The notes under the pieces: model-generated
What the model saw: only the letters and a program-made list of their open reading frames with translations
Told to the model about the DNA's origin: nothing
Database searches by the model: none
Part shown: positions 1-9,600 of the stretch, in pieces
Layout: each line of letters opens with the position of its first letter
How positions within the stretch are numbered: the first letter of the stretch is position 1
Source: Fistulifera solaris
Taxonomy: Eukaryota > Bacillariophyta > Bacillariophyceae > Naviculales > Stauroneidaceae
Reading direction: 5' to 3'
Assembly: GCA_030295235.1 (NCBI GenBank)
Contig: AP026127.1
Span: forward strand, 746,501 to 810,500
Length of the DNA stretch: 64,000 nucleotides
Program-made: the position numbers and the translations under genes

Positions 1-853
1 TCAATACACCATAGCTTCGTCCCCAATCCTCATCGTGAAAAGTAAACACCATTGGGGTCAGGTGCAAACGATCATCGGTGCCACCTAATGTCATGGCTCC
101 TGATTCAGTACCGCTTCGGTTCACATGCGGCTGACGAGAATAACACAAGGAAAACTTTTCCTCTTCCATCATGTGCGCTTCGTACATTTGATGCCAGAAG
201 GATTTGTCAGAATTATCCATTCCCAAAATACCGTCCGCCAGTTGCTCAATGAAGAGTCCCGTGATGGAAGTTTGACAGCCAAACAACAAATCAAAAGCAA
301 AGGCAACCGCGTGTTCCGGATCTAAATCGTCGTGTCCTCCGTCATCCACACTGATGGGCCTATTGTGCAAGCCGCCAATGTAGCAGTGATCCAAACTTTC
401 TTTCGCTCGCCAGCTCGAACCCTCCATGTACGAGACCCCAAACTGACAATAGCACTGTTTCGAAGGATCATCGGACGATTTGGTTCCCAGAAAACATTCA
501 TCACAACTGACTTGGCGGAAGGAAATCGAGTTTTCTTCTTGAAAGTAATTGTCAACATGATAATCGATGCCACAATCATGACAATCGGAACAGGGAAAGG
601 CTGTACCAGGGCCTCCGGTATTCAGAATCACCGTTTGTCGCTGTGGGGGAGTTCCGCACCATAAATCCACGTAGTGCGTACCGTACCCTTGGTAGAGGGC
701 ATCCACTTGCGTGGCATGGCCTTCTTCTTCGGCCGCAGATGTTTCCCCGTCGAGTCGCCGGTTTCGCTGTCGAATGACGTGTTCGGGGAATAAGGGAATC
801 TGCACGAGACCAAGAGCCAAGTGTAAATGAAGAATGAAGAGTGTTACAAACAT
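1..853 (-). CDS. Pepsin-like (A1) aspartic protease, N-terminal lobe, cut by window edge
   Basis: The open frame runs from an ATG at 853 to the window edge (284 residues seen). It starts with a hydrophobic signal sequence (residues 1-17). The fold of the first pepsin lobe is readable: a strand leading to residues 76-81 where the catalytic DTG(S/T) should be, a flap Tyr in the VSYMEGSS segment, a Cys-rich stretch (CSDCHDCG) and ADGILGMD, the usual post-flap motif. A1 enzymes cut peptides with one Asp from each lobe and usually work in secretory or vacuolar compartments. Oddly, the first catalytic Asp is replaced by Asn (N78-T-G-G, codon AAT near 625), so the protein may be inactive or a pseudoprotease. 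The second lobe lies outside the window. Family assignment is fairly sure; activity is not. Confidence 0.8.
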   Translation of the reverse strand, partial: MFVTLFILHLHLALGLVQIPLFPEHVIRQRNRRLDGETSAAEEEGHATQVDALYQGYGTHYVDLWCGTPPQRQTVILNTGGPGTAFPCSDCHDCGIDYHVDNYFQEENSISFRQVSCDECFLGTKSSDDPSKQCYCQFGVSYMEGSSWRAKESLDHCYIGGLHNRPISVDDGGHDDLDPEHAVAFAFDLLFGCQTSITGLFIEQLADGILGMDNSDKSFWHQMYEAHMMEEEKFSLCYSRQPHVNRSGTESGAMTLGGTDDRLHLTPMVFTFHDEDWGRSYGVL

Positions 854-1924
854 TGTGCGACGAAACGTGATTCGGTCAGTTGGCGATAAGCAAAGAAGTA
901 ATTAGCTTGCAATTGATCTCTCCAATATCAAAGTCGTATTCCCTATGAAATCAAGCAACGGTATGGGCAGATAGGAAGAGGATGTTGAGAATGAAGTATG
1001 AAAGAATGTTCGACAGCATCATTAACGATCGCATTTCAAAATTTTCGGCTGCCACAGAAAAAAGATCTACGCGCACCTTATTTTCGTCGCATAAGTGCTT
1101 GTGAGACCTACTTCATAGCTGGTAAGGACTTTCAGCTCGAGTGAATTAGTACCGGTACCTCGGTCTCGGTTTAGGGTCCGGTTTTGCCTTGGCCGATTTA
1201 CTGTAGACGTAAATGTACTGTAGCTTGTACCGGCAGGTTCTACGCCTGTACGACTGATGTGCAGTCACGAACACTTGAAAATTGAGCACTTTTACCAAAT
1301 AATAAAATCCTAAATATTTATTCCTACTTTTTCTGAAATGCGGATGCTTTTTCGACATTTGACTGAATTTTCCACTGGTTTTTCTCTTTTGGCACAAATA
1401 TTGTTTTTTCTTTCTTTCAGGAACTCCGATTTCTGAAGCACTTTTACCTCCTACCTTGGCTAATTCTACTAGCTGGATATTATTTACTTGATATTTACAA
1501 TATTCAAATACTTTAAACATGACCTTGCATTGCAATGCACGATTTTCGTGTTGAAAATCCGATTTGTTGTTTTCGTAGATCACTATAGGCACAAAGTGTT
1601 GATTAAGGGACTTCACGACTGTATTTCAGTCAGGAAGCACCATCCTGGGAGACACGGGAACGCACCTCTGCTTGGTACATTTTTCTACGGGGAGCCTACG
1701 TGAGTGTACACTTTTTCCCGAACCTTCCTGCATCTTGCCGAGCCGAACTGCGATTTGACATTAAAGCTTCGGTTCAAGACTAGCGGATAAGGCAAGGAAA
1801 GAACATACATAATGCCATTAGATCGTTTCAAATGACATTCAGAGCCAACACACCATTTCACCAATGCAAGAATTACAAAGTACTTAATAATTGCATCACA
1901 ATACTGAGATCGCTCTCTTACTAT
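854..1924. other. Gene-free spacer
   Basis: No convincing gene is seen between the protease and the isomerase. A 156-codon minus-strand frame (1146-1616) has low-complexity, Lys-rich content, no recognisable domain and no good neighbours, and is not accepted. A GTACCGGTACC palindrome lies near 1150. Confidence 0.5.
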
Positions 1925-2835
1925 TTACAATCGCGCTTTATGATTAGGCGGTCGTTGTTTTCCGTTTGAGCCAATTTTCAGCGACTTGGCTGCTTCTAAC
2001 GTGTGCCCATTATCAAATCGTTCGTCTAAAAGGACTAATTCTCTTCGACAGACTTCTTGTAATTGTTCTTTTCGTTGACCACCACGAATGAGACGTACGA
2101 AATAAGAGCTCGTGCGTGCACCCAATGGCAATGTTAAAAGACCGCGGTCCATTTCTGTGCATAGATTTTCAGCCACGTTGTTGGTATAATCGAAGGACGT
2201 CTTGTCATTCGTTTGGTTCGCTGGCTCAACTACTCTCGAAATAATATTGTAGTTGTAAGCCGTGGTGGCATCAATCTTTTTCCTAGTAGCAGCAGCTCAT
2301 TGCCTTTCGAGAGACCCATACTTTCTCGAAAAGTCACGGACGAGCACAGCTCTGGCACCAAAGCTAAACGAGTAAAGGGTGCCCAAAATGTGGCATCATT
2401 CGATGCGTGCACCAAATCGCAGTGCATCAAAAGTGTCACAGCAATCCCCACCGCTGGACCTTGTACCGCCGCGGCAATGATTTTCGGATAAGCGATCAGT
2501 GCCATCATGAAACGACCGGCCGGTTTTTGCAACGTCCGTCGTCCTCCAGCTTCGGGGTGAAAGTTTCCGTTCTTGAGATCCGCACCGCTACTGAAGTATT
2601 CCCCCGTTCCAGTCAAAACGATAGCAGCGACCGAGTCATCATTAATTGTGGCTTTCATCAAATCAATCAAATCTTCGTACATGTCATCATTAAAAGCGTT
2701 CATGGAGCGCGGACGGTGAAGAGCCACCAGCAGAATTGATCTTTGTTTGCCGCGGCGGCCAATTTTGAGCGTGCCCCGTCCGAAAAGAACTGTTGAATTG
2801 CCAGAAGCGATCATGATTCTTTGCGGAAGTGTCAA
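1925..2835 (-). CDS. Peroxisomal delta3,delta2-enoyl-CoA isomerase-like (crotonase family)
   Basis: The product (about 303 residues when both frames are read through) belongs to the enoyl-CoA hydratase/isomerase superfamily. Visible family features are the CoA/oxyanion segment SSGADLKN, the second oxyanion segment VQGPAVGIAVTLL, and VPELCSSVTF, which aligns with the catalytic-Glu loop of peroxisomal delta3,delta2-enoyl-CoA isomerases. The C-terminus is ARL, a type 1 peroxisomal targeting signal, so the enzyme probably handles unsaturated fatty acids in peroxisomal beta-oxidation. The frame breaks at an A5 run (T5 at 2277-2281 on the plus strand). With one more A the product continues smoothly as GKKIDATTAYNYN and reaches the ARL end. 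I read this as a sequence error in a working gene. Hydratase activity cannot be excluded. Confidence 0.82.
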
Positions 2836-3474
2836 GGAATTAAGCTGAAGGTGTAGTTTTGCAATGCGAAATGCAAAGGCTGTGTCCGTAAAAGGTTGCG
2901 TCGTGTGGAGGACGATCTAGATTTTTTAATACTACATAAGTAAAGAACTCCGCCGTGTCGCTCCGGGTCCTGTGGAATGATTAGTATCTAGTTCCACTAA
3001 GGATGAGTTATTCTTTGGCATCGTTCTCAAAGATCATTATTCATTATAGTCAAAGTTCCACAAGCGTGCATCTTGTTCGTGCTCCCCTTTGTTGCCCTAA
3101 CTCCTGCGCATCATTCCAACTTCCTTCAATTATTACAAGTCATCTCTCTTCGCCATATTGGCTTTGATCTGTTTGTAGTAACTGTTCTATATCTTTTAAC
3201 AAAGATATGCTATCCTTGGATAGCTTTTTTGTTATACTATTCTTTGCAAACGGGAGGAACCCGCTGCGCTTGCGCAGTCTCCTCCACGCATGGTCTAGGC
3301 ATTTCACACACCGCCCTGACTGTGCAACCCCCAAATCCTAATTAAATCCCTTCACCTCCACCCCATTCATTATCCCCCATTAGATTTATCCCCTCCTACT
3401 CATGTTGCAACAATCTTGCTTCCATGTACACGTACATTGTATCTACAGAACTATTTCTCTAATATAGTTTCTGT
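2836..3474. other. Gene-free spacer, partly pyrimidine-rich
   Basis: It holds the upstream region of the isomerase gene and the downstream region of the globin gene. The stretch around 3320-3405 is strongly C/T-rich on the plus strand. No other feature is seen. Confidence 0.45.
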
Positions 3475-4026
3475 TCACTTTTGCATCATTCCTAGCACCA
3501 ACTTTTCAGCCATGAAGGAGAAAACTCTATCCCAGTCTTTGCGTAATGTTTCAGTAAAAATCGACTTTAGGATAATTCCCAGGGCCACAATGAAGGCGTT
3601 TCCCATGATCGCAAAATGTTCCGGTTGAGCACCGTAGGCCAAGTGACGTCTACCTAGATCCAAGAGAATCTCTTCCATGGCTTCAAAGTCGGGTCCTAGA
3701 AAGTTGACAGCACAGTCAATCATATCGACAATACGACGAGCGTGTTGGACGAAATGAGGATTGCTACTCCATTGCTCCGCAAAGTCGTCACTTTCATTTA
3801 AACCGAAGATTCTACGAGTGGCGGGGGCATCTTCGAAAAGGCTTTTAGTTTCGACAACAAATGTTTGAGAAACTGGTTGAAAGCAAGCGCACTCTCAATC
3901 GACATTTTCTCTAGCTCACCGTTCAAACATTAACTTGACGAGAATATCATATTCCTTGGATCGCTTTACGGAATCCCATGCTTGGGTGACGTTTAGCACC
4001 ATCGAATATGTGAGATCGGTGCTCAT
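3475..4026 (-). CDS. Single-domain globin
   Basis: Two exons (4026-3920 and 3841-3475) are joined by a 78-bp GT-AG intron (3842-3919). The join gives the continuous helix LMFERLFEDAPATRRIFG. The product is 157 residues with no targeting signal. It has a globin layout: a Trp in helix A, an F at the CD corner (RRIFG), the E helix (FVQHARRIVDMID), and RRHLAYG, matching the proximal-His region (F8) of neuroglobin-like proteins. Such globins bind haem and O2 or NO and often act as NO dioxygenases or sensors; which one applies here is not visible. The splice choice is supported because the other nearby acceptor (CAG) would put a stop in frame. Confidence 0.82.
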
Positions 4027-4598
4027 GGTGGTGATAGATTCGATTGAATTATGAAGCCAGGAATATCAAGCGAGTTTTCGGACGAGCTAAAGTGTCTGAC
4101 AACTGACTTCATCAAAACGAGAGCCCAAGATTTTTTCTTTCTTCGGCTTTAGGTCTTTGGTGTTTGTTAGTGTCCCGATTCCCGATTTAGTTTTGATAAC
4201 GCTGTTCCTTACTAATTTCGCGTGCACTACAAACACATTGCAGGAAAGCATTAGATTTCAGAAGCTTATTGGGAAATTTGAAAGAAATTTTGAACGCATA
4301 GTTCCGTACGTCAAAAACGCTTCACTGTTTTTGCTCTCTTTGGATCGTCTGTTTCTTCATCACGAGTTCTCGTTTTGGTAGCCGATTCGCATTGCGCATC
4401 TCGATCATCCGACATATTAGCCTCGGAAAATACAGGAATTCGAATGAAGCGGAGTATTTATGGTATCATCAGATCTTAGAGGGTGGTCTATCGGTATTTC
4501 AGCAAGCCGTAAAACGAGAACATCTTGTCGTGAGATACGACCAGAAAGCAAAATGCGTGAGGCTGGTCAATCGTTGGTAATTTTCGACAGCACTCTTC
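4027..4598. other. Spacer between globin and thioredoxin-fold genes
   Basis: Short open frames here (4157-4381 and 4392-4580 on the plus strand) have no family signature. The region holds the globin promoter and the 3' end of the thioredoxin-fold gene. Confidence 0.4.
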
Positions 4599-5387
4599 CT
4601 AGCTATACTTGGACTTCATGGCATCACTCATTTTCAACAGTTGCATCCAATGATCGACCACCTGTTCCCCCTTTTCCCTTAATTCATCCACACCAGCGTA
4701 CGTTAGGACTTGCCGTGAGTGTCCCGCTAACACAATCAAAGTCGGAATCTCTCGTTTGCGTGCAATTTTCAACGCCGACATTTCTTTCTTCGCACACGTT
4801 TCGAAGTGTCGCTTAATATTGTTGCGGTCTGGGGAATCGAACGGGACGGTCATCCAATTTCGGCGAATGTATTGTTGCATCTCGGCGTCGTTGCGATCGG
4901 AAGATACAAAGACCAACGATAGGTCGTGGAATTGTTCCAGAGCCGAACTGTCGCCATTTGGCGGAGGTAGTAGTAAATCACCGAGTTTCTCGTCAATCAT
5001 TTTCGTGACAGGAGTTGACATCGGACACCACGATGCAGCGAAGTAGAGAAGGACAATTTTAGAATTTTGCAGAGCATACTGCAGAGATGAAAATTGATCC
5101 AGTGGTTGGGCATTCTCGTATAAAAGGGCACTGGAATATGTCTCGACTACTGCAGTGCGACTACTTAGCATTCGATGCAACACAGCGACAGTCAGAGCTA
5201 ATGCGAAAAGCAGCCCGATCCATTTGAGGCGTCGTCGTGCATCGGAGCTGCGTCGTCGTTGCCGACGTTCACCGACACGCCGTGAGGTTGCTGCACTCGC
5301 ATCTTGTGCTGTCATGGGTAAAGTAGCACGCTGATTAATTCGTTGCTGCATTTGCGTTTCATTTTTGTTCGACGAGTATTGGGTCAT
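4599..5387 (-). CDS. Membrane-anchored thioredoxin-fold protein with CxxS active site
   Basis: This is a 262-residue protein in one exon. A basic N-terminal tail rich in Arg precedes one membrane segment (about 54-73), giving a type II topology. A thioredoxin_8/nucleoredoxin-like domain follows: a hydrophobic strand IVLLYFAASW, the active site W120-C-P-M-S124, the VFVSSDRND strand typical of nucleoredoxin/tryparedoxin relatives, and a cis-Pro loop (REIPTLIVL). Tryparedoxins normally have CPPC; here the resolving Cys is Ser. Such a site favours stable mixed disulfides or isomerase/retention roles over full reduction. The compartment is not clear from sequence. The fold is secure; substrate and function are unknown. 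Confidence 0.75.
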   Translation of the reverse strand: MTQYSSNKNETQMQQRINQRATLPMTAQDASAATSRRVGERRQRRRSSDARRRLKWIGLLFALALTVAVLHRMLSSRTAVVETYSSALLYENAQPLDQFSSLQYALQNSKIVLLYFAASWCPMSTPVTKMIDEKLGDLLLPPPNGDSSALEQFHDLSLVFVSSDRNDAEMQQYIRRNWMTVPFDSPDRNNIKRHFETCAKKEMSALKIARKREIPTLIVLAGHSRQVLTYAGVDELREKGEQVVDHWMQLLKMSDAMKSKYS

Positions 5388-6648
5388 GCGGTCATCGAGA
5401 ATGAGACGAGCGCGAAAAGCGAGGTCGAGCGTGTTGCGAGCACACCGTCGCGTCGTGACGTTTATTCGTGATTCACACTGGTATCGAGTCCTGGTCTCCT
5501 TTACCTTACTCTAAATAATAATGTACCTGGTAAAGTCCCGGTAGTCTAGAGGGATTACTGGTAAAATCATAAACACAAACATTTCATAAATAATTACTGG
5601 CTGTTTTCTGCTCTGCATGGCTCTTTGAATAATAACAAAGATAGCGGTTTTCAATCTGTTGCCCTTGTCATTCAAGAATTAGAAACTAAAAACTATTGAC
5701 GAGCAATTACATCTACATTGTGGCGGCGGGTCTAGCTATACTTTCTTGGCCTGGTGTCGCTTCCAAAAGCGGCCTCATTCTGTAAATATTGGATGAGCGA
5801 GCGAGGTGCGCAAAGAGGACAGAGACTTTGCATTTTGACTGAAAGACTTGTGTATAAAGCAGGATTCATTCTTGATTTGGGATTTGGGATCCTCGATCCT
5901 CAATCCGACCTTTCTTTATTGCTCTCCAAAGTTCCGGAGCTCGGATTGGTGATTAATGATTGACAATGAATCGGTTCGTGGCTCGTGGCTGGTCGTAAAA
6001 CCTACCCTTCGAATAACCAGTGAACATAATAGAACAATAACATTCGTGAGTCATTGATCACTGGTTACTCGTTGGGTCTGTAGCTTTGACTCTAAAAATG
6101 GTTGTAGCATCAACTGATCACTGTGAATAGTCACTACATTTTATGCCAAAGGCCCAAGCGCGGTAGCTTCAAGCTGCAACGTTGCATGACCATTAAAGAA
6201 CGGGGAATCGAGAAATATTGAAGAAAATAAGAATAAGGAATCGTCAGGTGTCATAGTTTTTGTAGTCTTATGCAGTAGGCCAGCCTTTTACATTAGCCAT
6301 TAACTTCTGGCTTTTGGCATCCTCCTTACTCTACATTCATTATAGCCACCTTAACCAGCGAACTTTATGACTATTAACTCCTCTAGAAACGGTCAGAGAG
6401 ATCGCCATACTTAACTGTACAGAACTATGATTCAGCGGTCAGCGGTCAGCGTCCAACATCGAACATTTTTGCCTGCGACTGAGAGCTAAACGCTCTTTCG
6501 CTTCCGGCTTTTGAATCTCTCGTCGGCATCCAGCGTTCACCCTTTTATTCACTTTTTGCTAAAAATTGGTCTTTGTTAGCAGAGGTGCGATTCACATCAA
6601 ATTGAAAAACGATCTGCTGTTTGCCTTGTGCTCTGATCAATACGAAAA
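5388..6648. other. Gene-free spacer upstream of the large secreted-protein gene
   Basis: No gene is recognised in 1.26 kb. It contains one TACCTGGTA palindrome (5524-5532) and a short 7-bp tandem (cagcggt, 6433-6451). It presumably holds the promoters of both flanking genes, which diverge. Confidence 0.45.
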
Positions 6649-9600
6649 ATGAAAGGAATAACATCAGTAGTTGCAACGATCTTCTTGCTCAATCTCGCTG
6701 CTCATGGGAGCGCAAACAGTCTTCCTTCTGAATGCCGCAATACTACAGCACCAGCACCAGAACCCGAAGAAGAACCATCGTGCTTCGCCGAGAACGAGAT
6801 CTGCACAACGGAAGAAGGCGGTTGCTGCCAAGGTCTTTCGTGCATCGGATTCGGGTTCTTTAAGAAGTGCACTGAACCGCCGGTCTGTTTAACGAGATGG
6901 CAACAATGTAACGGCGACGTCTCTTGCTGCTCTGGATTGAAGTGCGTTATCCGAGAGAGTGGAAATATGGAATGCGACGAGGAACAAATTGGAACGCGAA
7001 CCCTCGAGCTTGTCGAGGCATCGCTGGTAGCAGCTACCGCATCTCCAACAGGGGCTCCGCGAAATTCGAATCTCGTCACGACTCATCCTCCTCCTGGCAC
7101 CAAAGTAGAATTCAAGGGGGCAATCACCTCCGGTGATCCGCATATTACCACGTTTGACGGCTATAAATATGATTGCCAGTAAGTTATAATCATTGTATGC
7201 GAAACACATCATATACCTGAGCTCACACAAGCCTTCAATCCGCCAGGGCGGAGGGCGAAGTTATTTTGGCAAAGTCGTTGGTAACCAGACGTGAAGTGCA
7301 AGCGAGATACAAGCACATGTCAAACAGGAAAGCGATAAGCGTTGGAACAGGCGTTGCCATTCAGGACGAAGGTGACACTCCGCTAATCGAGATTTCGATA
7401 GCCTCATTGCCCGAGACGGTAGGAAACAAAATGGACGAATGCACTCTCCTCTTTTTTGTCGATAGGGTGCAGAAGGATCTGTTTCAAGGCTATGAGGATC
7501 AGAAGGTTGTTGTCAAGATCGCTAAGTCCAGGATAACTGTTACTTACAAAGCCACAGGCATGGAGACAACGATCAACTACACCAGGTGCCGTATGGATAT
7601 CAGTCTGAAAATGCCCCTCACTGACGTCACATATGGAGTTCTTGGGACGCCAAACGGAAACGCGGCTGATGATTGGACGACATTGTCTGGGGAAATCTTT
7701 GCCCCATTGTCGCGAGCCGACAGCATGAGGAAGGCTGGTTACGACTTTTGTGCGCAGCACTTTGTCTTCGAGACCCAGAGCTAAGTCTCTTTACCTACGC
7801 TGAACCTGGCATGGACTTCGACCGATACAATCGTTGCGACCTCCCGTATGGTGAGACTCTTGATCAATTCATAACCGAAGTTCCCCAGTGGGTTGTCGAT
7901 GCATGCGGATCAGACTTGTAAGTATTTGTCATGTTGGTGCCACATATTCCTTAACTTATCTTACACCAACTATTTACCAGGGCATGCATAATGGATGTGC
8001 GAAACGGAGATGTCGAAGACGCCCGTATGCTGCGACTTGCTCGCTTGGAAGCTGCTCAGACTTGCAATCCTACAGGAGGAGAATGCGATGAATCGTCATG
8101 CTGTGGCAACGTTCAGTGTGTGGATTATGGAGGGAACGCAGGAAAGTTTTGTGGCGGCGACATGACGGTAAGTTACTGTCAGGCACATTGTTTCAACTCG
8201 TTCATTCCCAGATCAACTAGCTCTCATAAAAAATTTGTTGCGACGACGCAGTGCTCTCCCGAGTTTGGAAACTGCGCCAGACTAGGATGCTGCGGAGATA
8301 TGACTTGCGTCGAATTAAACGACGGCAGCATGCAATGCCGCAAAGAATTACTTTGCCAAGAGGAATGGATGAGTTGTGGATCCGATAGCGATTGCTGTGA
8401 CGGAACTATCTGTCTCAACAACACAGTCAAAGGTGTGAAACAGTGTCGCAAACTACCTACCTGCATGAAGAATCTCGATGACTGCAGCTTAGTTGGTTGC
8501 TGTGGAAGCTTGAAATGCACCACTCTCTCCAATGGTGCTAAACAGTGCAGAGATCAGCCTGGTTGTTGGCGAGACCAATGGAAGGATTGTTCTGTGACTC
8601 CATGCTGTGACGGCTTGCATTGTATAAGGGAGACAGATGGCCGTAACGTGTGCAAGCGACTTCCCCAGTGCGCAAAACTTGGCTCAAGCTGTCAACATAT
8701 CCCTTGTTGCGAAAGTAACGATGGCCCAACACAATGCATTGAAGTCACCGACTTACATGGAAATACGGGAAAACAGTGCCGCCTTGTACCCGGTGATATT
8801 GAAGTAAAGGTATTTCATGATATGAATGGCAACGGTGTGCTGGACACTGACGAAGTGGGCGTTGAAGGTGTGAAACTTGCCATCATGGAAGAAATCAACC
8901 AACACGGCGTTCAGCGAATTAAGATTTCAGATGATCGTATTACCAATGCCGATGGAATTGTTACTTTTCAAGCCATGCCCAAGGGGAAAAATCTAAGAGT
9001 TGTTGTTGTAGAAGCACCACGTGGAGCAATTCCCACCGTAAAGACGCCCTCAGGTGCGGACCGAAAAATTGACTCCAATCTTCGCAGTGACGGAATGTCC
9101 GATATCTTCAAGCAAATAGGAACAAAATACACTGACACCATGTTGGGATACAGACTTCCTCGTGATGTTGAGGTTCGTGTTTTCAATGACGCAAATGCCA
9201 ATGGTATCCAAGACGATGGAGAAGTTGGCATCAAGGGCGTCCATCTTCGATTGGTTCAATCCAACTACTCAGATATCGCCGATGTCGGAGGGAACGCTCA
9301 TGAGGAACATGTTACCGACGAAAATGGATTGGTTCGATTTCAGAGTGTGCCTCAGAACATGCACATGCGCGTGCAAGTTACCAAAAAGCCCGACGGAGCA
9401 ATCCCAACGCACAAAGACAAAGGTGACAAGCACACGGATTCTGATTTGAATACAAACGGATACACTGATACTTTTTCCGTCGGAGCTGGCTCTGGTGTCT
9501 ATTCAGAGGTAAGAAAGGAAACTTAGCTGCGGTAACCACAATTGCGTGCACTTCCTAACAATTTTTCCATCTTAGACGGACATTGGTTACCGAATGCCTG

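Noticed and set aside
1146-1616. 156-codon minus-strand frame upstream of the isomerase gene
   Set aside because: Low-complexity, Lys/Tyr-rich, no domain, no leader and no supporting neighbour; likely chance in AT-rich spacer.
6649-9500. Toxin-like reading of the cystine-knot modules
   Set aside because: The spacing resembles inhibitor-cystine-knot peptides, but the modules are internal parts of one very large secreted protein and have no release sites.
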